A stretch of DNA of 64,000 nt from Hymenobacter actinosclerus (GTDB lineage Bacteria; Bacteroidota; Bacteroidia; Cytophagales; Hymenobacteraceae), in the NCBI RefSeq assembly GCF_900111515.1, contig NZ_FOHS01000001.1, positions 1,247,419 through 1,311,418 of the forward strand, written 5' to 3'. The notes under the pieces were generated by a model. The model did not search any database. It had not been told where the DNA came from and was given only the letters and a program-made list of their open reading frames with translations. Below, one piece after another: positions 58,797-64,000 of this stretch. A program made the position numbers and the translations under genes. The stretch's first letter is position 1. Each line of letters begins with the position of its first letter.

Positions 58797-58888
58797 TTTC
58801 TCGCGGAGGTGCGCGGAGGGATGCGCAGAGGAAAAGGGAGGACCTCTTTTTACCTCTGCGCATCCCTCCGCGCACCTCTGCGAGAAAA
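58797..58888. repeat. Palindrome of the CGCAGAGG/GCGGAGG family
   Basis: TTCTCGCGGAGGTGCGCGGA then GGGATGCGCAGAGG is mirrored by CCTCTGCGCATCCCTCCGCG and CACCTCTGCGAGAA, with a short loop. The RND gene's TAG stop lies directly at its right edge (58889). Confidence 0.9.
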
Positions 58889-61800
58889 CTACGCCCGCCG
58901 GTACGCCAGCCGCAGCAAGCTCGGCAGCACCAGCAGCAGCAGCGGCAGGGCCAGCAGCAGCCCGCCGATAACGGCAATGGCCAGCGGCTGGTGCAGCTGG
59001 GCGCCGGCGCCGATGCCCAGCGCCAGCGGCAGCAGGGCCGCAATGGCGGCCAGGGCCGTCATCAGCTTGGGCCGCAGCCGGGCGGCAATGGCATAGGCTA
59101 TGGCCTGGTCGACGGGGGCCTCCTGCCGGGCCTCCAAAAACTGCTGGAGCGTGAAAATGGCGTTTTCGCCGATGATGCCGACCACCATAATCAGGCCGGT
59201 GTAGGAGCCCACGTTGAGCGGCGTATGGGTGAAGTACAGGGCCAGCGCCCCGCCCGCCGGGCCCAGCACGGCCACCAGCAGCACCAGGCCCGCCGCCCGC
59301 AGGTCCTTGAACAGAAACAGCCCCACCGCAAACACCAGCAAACAGGCCGCCCCCAGAATCGTGAGCAGCTCCTGAAACGACTGCTGCTGCTCGGCAAACG
59401 AGCCCCCGTACTGAATGAAGTAGCCCGGCGGCAGCGCCACCTCGCGGCTTAGCGTCTGCTGAATCTCGCGCATGGCCGTGCCCAGGTCGCGGCCGTTGAG
59501 GCGGGCCGTTACGGCCGTCAGGGCCTGCAGATTCTCGCGCTCCAGCTCCGCCTCCCCGGCCGACACGCCCACAGTAGCCAGCTCATCAAGCCGGCGGCGC
59601 TGGCCGCCGGGCAGGAAAATCGGCTGCCGGCGCACCTGCTCCAGGCTGGCGTTCTGAGCGCCGGGGTAGCGCAACCGGATGTTGAGCAGCTGCTCGCCTT
59701 CGAGCACCGTGCCGGCCACCACGCCCGCCAGCTGGGTTTGCAGCTGGCTCTGGAAATCGAGGGCCGTGAGGCCGAACTGGGCCAGCCGGCGCGCATCGGG
59801 CCGCACATCTACGGCCGGGCCCATGCGCACGATGCCGTCGAACACATCGGCCGTGCCGGGCGTTTTTTCTACCAGGGCGGCCACCTGCTCGGCCAGCCGG
59901 TAGCGCGTCTGGGTATCGGGCCCGAACACCTTGATTTCGATGGGCTGCACGGTGCTCATCAAGTCGCCCAGCATGTCGCCAATCACCTGTCCGAAGTCGA
60001 TGGTGAGGGCCGGCTGGGTGGCTTCGATGCGCTGGCGGATATCATCAATCACCTCCTCGGTGGTGCGCTGGCGGTTGGTTTTGAGGCGGATGAGGTAGTC
60101 GCCGCGGTTGGGCTCGGTGATGAAAAAGCCCATCTGGGTGCCGGTGCGGCGCGAGTAGCTGGCCACTTCGGGCACCCGCCCAATCAGCCGCTCGGCCTGG
60201 CGCAGCAGCTGGTCGGTTTGCTCCACGCTGGTGCCGGGCGGCGAGTTGTAGTCGAGCACAATGGCACCCTCATCCATCTCCGGCAAAAAACCCGTGGCCA
60301 GCCGCGGAACCACGAACCAAAGCACGGCCAGCAGCCCCAGAATGCCGATAATGGAGTAGGCGGGGTGGCGGATGACAGCGCGGACCCAGGGGGCTTCGTG
60401 GTGGGCGGGGGCCTCACGGCGTGCCCACGTGTTGACCTCACCCCCTAGCCCCCTCCCCAGTGGGGAGGGGGAACTAGTTTCTAATTTTTTAGAGCTAAAT
60501 AAAAAGCTAGAGTCTAGTTCCCCCTCCCCACCGGGGAGGGGGCTAGGGGGTGGGGTTTTAGAAAGCAGCAGATACACCACTGGCAGCCCCAGCCAGGCCA
60601 CGAAAAACGAGCACACCAGGGCTACGACCATTGTGGTGGCCAGCACCTTAAAGTAGGCCCCGGCCACGCCGCCGAGCAGGGCGAAGGGCAGGAAAATAAC
60701 GATGGTGCTCAGCGAGGAGCCTACCAACGCTGGCAGCAGGTGCCGCACCGAACGGTTTACGACCTGGCCGGGGGAGTAGTCGGGGTGGTCCTCGCCCACG
60801 CGGTGCAGCTGCTCCACCATCACCACGGCGTCGTCAATCATCAGGCCGATGGCGGCGGCCAGCGCCCCCAGGGTCATGATGTTGAACGAGTAGCCCAGCC
60901 CGAAATACAGCACGGCCAGCGTGAGGGCCAGGGCCAGCGGGATGGTGAGCAGGATGGTGAGCGAGGCCCGCCAGGAGCGCAGAAACAGCGCCGTTACCAC
61001 CAGCGCCAGCGCCAGGCCAATCCACAATGAATCCTGCACCGAGCGCACCACTTCGGCCACAAAATCGGCTTGGTCGTAGTAGGGCCGTAGCATGATGCCT
61101 TTGGGCAGGCCTATCTGCAGCGTGGCTACCTGGGCCCGCACGCCCTCGCTCACCAGCACCACGTTGGCATCGGGCTGGCGCAGCACCGAAATCAGCACGG
61201 CGGCGTGGCCGTTGGCGTTTACGCGGGTGTACTCGGTTTGCTCGCCCAGCTGCACGGTGGCCACGTCGGCCAGCCGCACGATGCGGCGGCCGTCGTTGCG
61301 CAGCACCGTGTTTTCGAGGTCCTGCTTGCTGGCGATGGTGGCGTCGGTAACCGTGAGGTAGAGGCGGCGGTAGTCGGCCAGGTAGCCGTTGCTCTGCACA
61401 AAATTGGTTTGGCCCAGCATGGTGCTTACGTCGGCGGGTGTGAGGCCCAGGGCGGCCAGCTGGTCGGCCTGCAGCTCCACCTGAAACTCCTTGGTGCGCC
61501 CGCCCTGCACCTGCACCGTCGAAACGCCCTCGACCTGCGACAAAAAGGGCTTGATGGTGAACAGCGCCAGCTTGCGCAGCTCCAGCGCCGAGCGGCCGGG
61601 CGCTTCCAGCGTGTAGCCCATCACGGGCAGAATGGCCGGGTTCATGCGCTCCACCGACAGCTGGGTGCCCGCCGGCAAGTCGGCCCGAATCTGGTTAAGG
61701 CGCGACTCAATGGTCTGCTGGCTGCGCACCACATCCACGCCCCAATCCAAAAAGGCCGAAATCTCGCACGAGCCCCGGCTGGTGGTCGAGCGCAGCAGTT

Positions 61801-62038
61801 TCAGCCCCGGCACCTGCTTGATGGCGTTTTCCAGCGGCTTGGTCACGGTCACCATCATGCGGTCGACGGGCTGCAAGCCATTGTCGGCAATCACCTTCAC
61901 CTTCGGAAACGTGACTTCCGGAAACAGCGCCACATTGATGCGCCGGTACGCCAGCGTGCCCAGGGCCAGCACCAGGGCCAGCACTACCGCAATCGGGGCT
62001 TTGTAGGTTTGGAACATGGGTTCAATGGTGCGCCTCAC
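58889..62038 (-). CDS. RND-family efflux pump (inner-membrane component)
   Basis: 1049 residues with 12 membrane helices, the RND architecture (TM1, large periplasmic loop, TM2-7, second loop, TM8-12). The DD pair in GLMIDDAVVMVEQL (TM4) is the proton relay. Substrate class (HAE or HME) is unclear. GTG 62038 lies at the edge of a repeat; ATG 62017 (MFQTYKAPI) is the alternative. Residues about 495-534 are encoded by a 121-bp palindrome, in the cytoplasmic linker between TM6 and TM7. It forms one operon with the adaptor and TolC genes upstream. Confidence 0.93.
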   Translation of the reverse strand: MRRTIEPMFQTYKAPIAVVLALVLALGTLAYRRINVALFPEVTFPKVKVIADNGLQPVDRMMVTVTKPLENAIKQVPGLKLLRSTTSRGSCEISAFLDWGVDVVRSQQTIESRLNQIRADLPAGTQLSVERMNPAILPVMGYTLEAPGRSALELRKLALFTIKPFLSQVEGVSTVQVQGGRTKEFQVELQADQLAALGLTPADVSTMLGQTNFVQSNGYLADYRRLYLTVTDATIASKQDLENTVLRNDGRRIVRLADVATVQLGEQTEYTRVNANGHAAVLISVLRQPDANVVLVSEGVRAQVATLQIGLPKGIMLRPYYDQADFVAEVVRSVQDSLWIGLALALVVTALFLRSWRASLTILLTIPLALALTLAVLYFGLGYSFNIMTLGALAAAIGLMIDDAVVMVEQLHRVGEDHPDYSPGQVVNRSVRHLLPALVGSSLSTIVIFLPFALLGGVAGAYFKVLATTMVVALVCSFFVAWLGLPVVYLLLSKTPPPSPLPGGEGELDSSFLFSSKKLETSSPSPLGRGLGGEVNTWARREAPAHHEAPWVRAVIRHPAYSIIGILGLLAVLWFVVPRLATGFLPEMDEGAIVLDYNSPPGTSVEQTDQLLRQAERLIGRVPEVASYSRRTGTQMGFFITEPNRGDYLIRLKTNRQRTTEEVIDDIRQRIEATQPALTIDFGQVIGDMLGDLMSTVQPIEIKVFGPDTQTRYRLAEQVAALVEKTPGTADVFDGIVRMGPAVDVRPDARRLAQFGLTALDFQSQLQTQLAGVVAGTVLEGEQLLNIRLRYPGAQNASLEQVRRQPIFLPGGQRRRLDELATVGVSAGEAELERENLQALTAVTARLNGRDLGTAMREIQQTLSREVALPPGYFIQYGGSFAEQQQSFQELLTILGAACLLVFAVGLFLFKDLRAAGLVLLVAVLGPAGGALALYFTHTPLNVGSYTGLIMVVGIIGENAIFTLQQFLEARQEAPVDQAIAYAIAARLRPKLMTALAAIAALLPLALGIGAGAQLHQPLAIAVIGGLLLALPLLLLVLPSLLRLAYRRA
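60436..60556. repeat. Palindrome inside the RND pump gene, in frame
   Basis: CCTCACCCCCTAGCCCCCTC, CCCAGTGGGGAGGGGGAACT and mirrored arms form a long stem with internal palindromes. It translates in the pump frame without a stop (PPPSPLPGGEGEL and SPSPLGRGLGGEV). The arms share words with the P9 and 62-kb copies. Confidence 0.92.
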
Positions 62039-62216
62039 CCCCCGGCCCCCTCTCCAGGGGGAGAGGGGGAGCCAGACGATTTAGCGGTTGGCTTACAGCT
62101 GTCAGTTGATAGCTTTTTTATTATATGGAAGAGAAGCTGACAGCCAACTGCTGTCAGCTAACAGCTCCGGCAAAGGCTCCCCCTCTCCCCGAGGAGAGGG
62201 GGCCGGGGGGTGAGGT
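62032..62216. repeat. Nested palindrome of the CCCCCTCTCC family
   Basis: Outer arms CCTCACCCCCCGGCCCCCTC then TCCAGGGGGAGAGGGGGAGC and mirror. The inner part has GCTTACAGCTGTCAGTTGAT and mirror. It fills the gap between the RND gene and the adaptor gene, and its left edge overlaps the RND start region. Confidence 0.92.
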
Positions 62217-62222
62217 GCCCCA

Positions 62223-63149
62223 TCAGGGCCGCACCTGCACCGCTGCCGTATCATCCAGCCCGTAATTCCCGCTGATTAGAATCCTATCTGAGGGCGAGAA
62301 AACGGGGCTTTTGATTTCGATGCGGCCCTGTTCTTCGAGGCCGGTTTGCACGGGCACGCGCACTGCCACCGAGTCGTTGAGCAGGCGCATCACCCAGAAC
62401 TCGGTCTGGGTTTCGTCGGTGAGCACGGCGGGGCGGGGCAGGGTGGCGGCGCGGTAGGGCGCGGTTTTGTCGAGGCGCACGGTGACGGTTACGTTTTCGG
62501 GTAGCTGGGGCGCGGGGCCGATGGGGCGCACGGTGTAGCGCTGCACCTGGGCGGCGAGGTCGGCGGCGGGCAGCACCTCGGCCACCCGGCCCGGCAGCAC
62601 CCGGCCATCGGGCAGCATGATGCGGCAGCTTTGGCCGGGGCGCACGTAGCGTAGCTGGGTTACGGGCACGTCGAGGATGAAGCCGAACCGGCTCTGGTCG
62701 TACACCAAAGCCAGCTGCTCGCCGTCCTGCACGTAGTCGCCGGCCAGCTTGTCCACGGAGGCCAGCACGCCGGCGCGGGGGCTGGCAATGCGGATGACGC
62801 CGCTAAAGCGCAGCCGCGGGTCGCCGGTAATCTGGTCGAGGTGCAGGGTGCGGGCCTCCTTGGTTTGCAGCGTGAACACCACCTGGCCCGCCCGCACCCG
62901 CTGCCCCGGCACGGGCACCGGGGCCAGCAGATAGCCCGTCGTGGTAGCCCGCAGCACGTCCTTGGCCGGGTACGCCGACACGGCCCGCAGCTCCAGCACG
63001 TCGGTCAGCGTATCGGTCTGCACCTGTTCCACCGTCACTACGGCGCGGGGCTGCACATCGGCTTCATCGGCCGCCGCATCCTCGGCCGGCGCGGTGGGGT
63101 TGCAGGCGGCCAGTAAGGCCAGGACGAATATTAAGGGTGGTTTGGTCAT
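62223..63149 (-). CDS. RND efflux periplasmic adaptor (HlyD/AcrA-like) lipoprotein
   Basis: 308 residues. A lipobox (LALLAAC) fixes it in the inner membrane. The mature part forms the membrane fusion protein fold: AYPAKDVLRATTTGYLLAPV is the start of the lipoyl half, then RAGQVVFTLQTKEARTLHLD and SPRAGVLASVDKLAGDYVQD, then beta-barrel strands (YTVRPIGPAPQLPENVTV). The hairpin is short. ATG 63149 gives the lipoprotein signal. It bridges the RND pump and TolC channel encoded beside it. Confidence 0.9.
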   Translation of the reverse strand: MTKPPLIFVLALLAACNPTAPAEDAAADEADVQPRAVVTVEQVQTDTLTDVLELRAVSAYPAKDVLRATTTGYLLAPVPVPGQRVRAGQVVFTLQTKEARTLHLDQITGDPRLRFSGVIRIASPRAGVLASVDKLAGDYVQDGEQLALVYDQSRFGFILDVPVTQLRYVRPGQSCRIMLPDGRVLPGRVAEVLPAADLAAQVQRYTVRPIGPAPQLPENVTVTVRLDKTAPYRAATLPRPAVLTDETQTEFWVMRLLNDSVAVRVPVQTGLEEQGRIEIKSPVFSPSDRILISGNYGLDDTAAVQVRP

Positions 63150-63162
63150 GGGAGAGGACAAG

Positions 63163-63263
63163 AGGAACGTCATGCTGAGCTTGCCGAAGCATCTCTACCG
63201 CTTCGTTGGATTACCATTGCGACGAAGCGGTAGAGATGCTTCGGCAAGCTCAGTATGACGTTC
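63163..63263. repeat. Palindrome P19 (near twin of the inner part of P5)
   Basis: GAACGTCATGCTGAGCTTGC, GAAGCATCTCTACCGCTTCG and mirror. Loop and stem match the inner part of 18323-18435 closely, suggesting a recent common source. It separates the TolC and adaptor genes. One-sided ACAACTGACAAC words follow at 63270-63296. Confidence 0.92.
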
Positions 63264-63296
63264 TTTTTACTGACAACCGACAACTGACAACTCGCC

Positions 63297-64000
63297 TCAT
63301 TCACTTAAATAATCCAGCTGGTACAGCACCCGCAGCCGGTCGGTTTCGGCTTGAGTGAGGCTGAACTGGAAGTTTCGGGTACTGCTGATGAGCTGCAGGT
63401 AGTCGAGGATGCTCAGGTCGCCGGTGGCCAGCTGCTGGCGGCTGGCTTCCACCAACGCATTGGCGATGCGCAGCTGCTCCTGTAGGCTGACGAGGAGCTG
63501 GGTGGTGGCTTGCAGCTGGTTCTGGAGCTGGTCGTAGAGCTGTTGGCGCTGGGCCGTCAGAAACGAGCGGTAGCCTCTTCGGATTTGCTCGGCCACCTCC
63601 AGCCGGCTGTAGCCCAGCTGGCGCTGGTGGCCATCGAAAATGGGCACCGACAGCTGCAAACCGCCACTAATACCGAAGTGGCGCTGAATAGCAATAAGCG
63701 AGGCTGACTGCAAGCCGATATCAGCCACGGCCTGCACGCGGGGGCGGTAGCTCAACGCTATGGCCTGGCGCTGCAAACCCAGGTTCAGGCTGTCGAGCGT
63801 GTACTGGCGCTGGGTGATGGAGCCCAGGCCCGCCAGGGCCGGGTGGGTGGGCGGTGCGGGCGTTTGCAGCGGGCGCAGCACCGTGTCGCGCAGGCCGCAG
63901 AGGTAGCGCAGCGTACCCAGCTCGCGGCGGTAGGCTAGGCGGTTTTGCTGCACCGTCACTTCCTGGGTGCGCACCGAGAGGTAGTACGACAAATACTGGG
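63297..64000 (-). CDS. TolC-family outer-membrane efflux channel, C-terminal part
   Basis: The frame is open to the right edge, so the gene begins beyond the window. The visible 235 or so residues show TolC-type helices and strands: ISGGLQLSVPIFDGHQRQLG, then LRIANALVEASRQQLATGDL SILDYLQLISS (helix and beta-strand boundary typical of the second repeat). It should carry an N-terminal signal peptide outside the window. It is the first gene of a TolC-adaptor-RND operon. Confidence 0.88.
   Translation of the reverse strand, partial: QYLSYYLSVRTQEVTVQQNRLAYRRELGTLRYLCGLRDTVLRPLQTPAPPTHPALAGLGSITQRQYTLDSLNLGLQRQAIALSYRPRVQAVADIGLQSASLIAIQRHFGISGGLQLSVPIFDGHQRQLGYSRLEVAEQIRRGYRSFLTAQRQQLYDQLQNQLQATTQLLVSLQEQLRIANALVEASRQQLATGDLSILDYLQLISSTRNFQFSLTQAETDRLRVLYQLDYLSE

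Overview
The window looks like chromosome from a GC-rich member of the Bacteroidota, most likely Hymenobacter or a close relative in the Cytophagales. Evidence: high GC with very long antisense shadow ORFs; Bacteroidota-style promoters (TTG, about 19-21 nt, TAnnTTTG) with little sign of Shine-Dalgarno sites; a broken type IX secretion sorting domain; a TonB-dependent receptor; an HU-type DNA-binding protein with a family-specific tail; and a tRNA-Ser gene without an encoded CCA end. No rRNA, prophage, CRISPR array or insertion sequence was seen. It reads as ordinary core-plus-accessory chromosome containing about 60 genes.

Layout. 0-5 kb: kinase-like phosphotransferase fragment, polysaccharide deacetylase, membrane glycosyltransferase, TatD nuclease, asparaginase I. 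5-9 kb: tRNA-Ser, a broken sorting-domain relic, a TPR histidine kinase, a glyoxalase-fold protein, a fasciclin protein. 9-20.5 kb is a molybdenum-centred region. On the minus strand a ModE-type regulator, a secreted cysteine-free molybdopterin-oxidoreductase-fold protein and a TonB receptor run together. On the plus strand lies a PaoABC-type periplasmic aldehyde oxidoreductase (Tat-exported 2Fe-2S subunit, FAD/4Fe-4S subunit, molybdenum subunit) with its XdhC-family chaperone and a MocA-like cytidylyltransferase. 22-25 kb: an HU-like gene, three 22-nt operator-like hairpin units, then an AAA ATPase plus HNH nuclease pair that resembles the Septu (PtuA/PtuB) anti-phage module. 25-32 kb: DUF2254 membrane protein, MFS transporter, DinB, amidohydrolase, AMP nucleosidase, an orphan HsdR-N nuclease-fold protein. 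32-35 kb: bioF, a small unknown gene, bioB. 35-49 kb: mixed housekeeping and hydrolase genes (acetyltransferase, YiaA, pseudouridine synthase, peptidase, serine hydrolase, YebC, SDR, arginase family, formate/nitrite channel, metallo-beta-lactamase fold, cupin). 49-58 kb: phosphoglucose isomerase, two PAP2 phosphatases, DUF488, EamA, a flavin monooxygenase. 58.8-64 kb: a tripartite RND efflux operon (TolC, adaptor, pump) on the minus strand, with the TolC gene cut by the window edge.

The most unusual property is a set of about 19 long imperfect palindromes of roughly 55-200 bp, almost all in intergenic spacers, plus one direct-repeat cluster. Many are nested: an inner arm from one recurrent family (consensus near GTCATNCNGAGCG) inside an outer arm made of a different short repeat. 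Several supply the stop codon of the neighbouring gene, and one lies in frame inside the RND pump gene. The other leading leads are the ATPase/HNH pair with its operator-like array, the possible molybdenum acquisition group, and a family of three small STAS-like paralogues scattered across the window.
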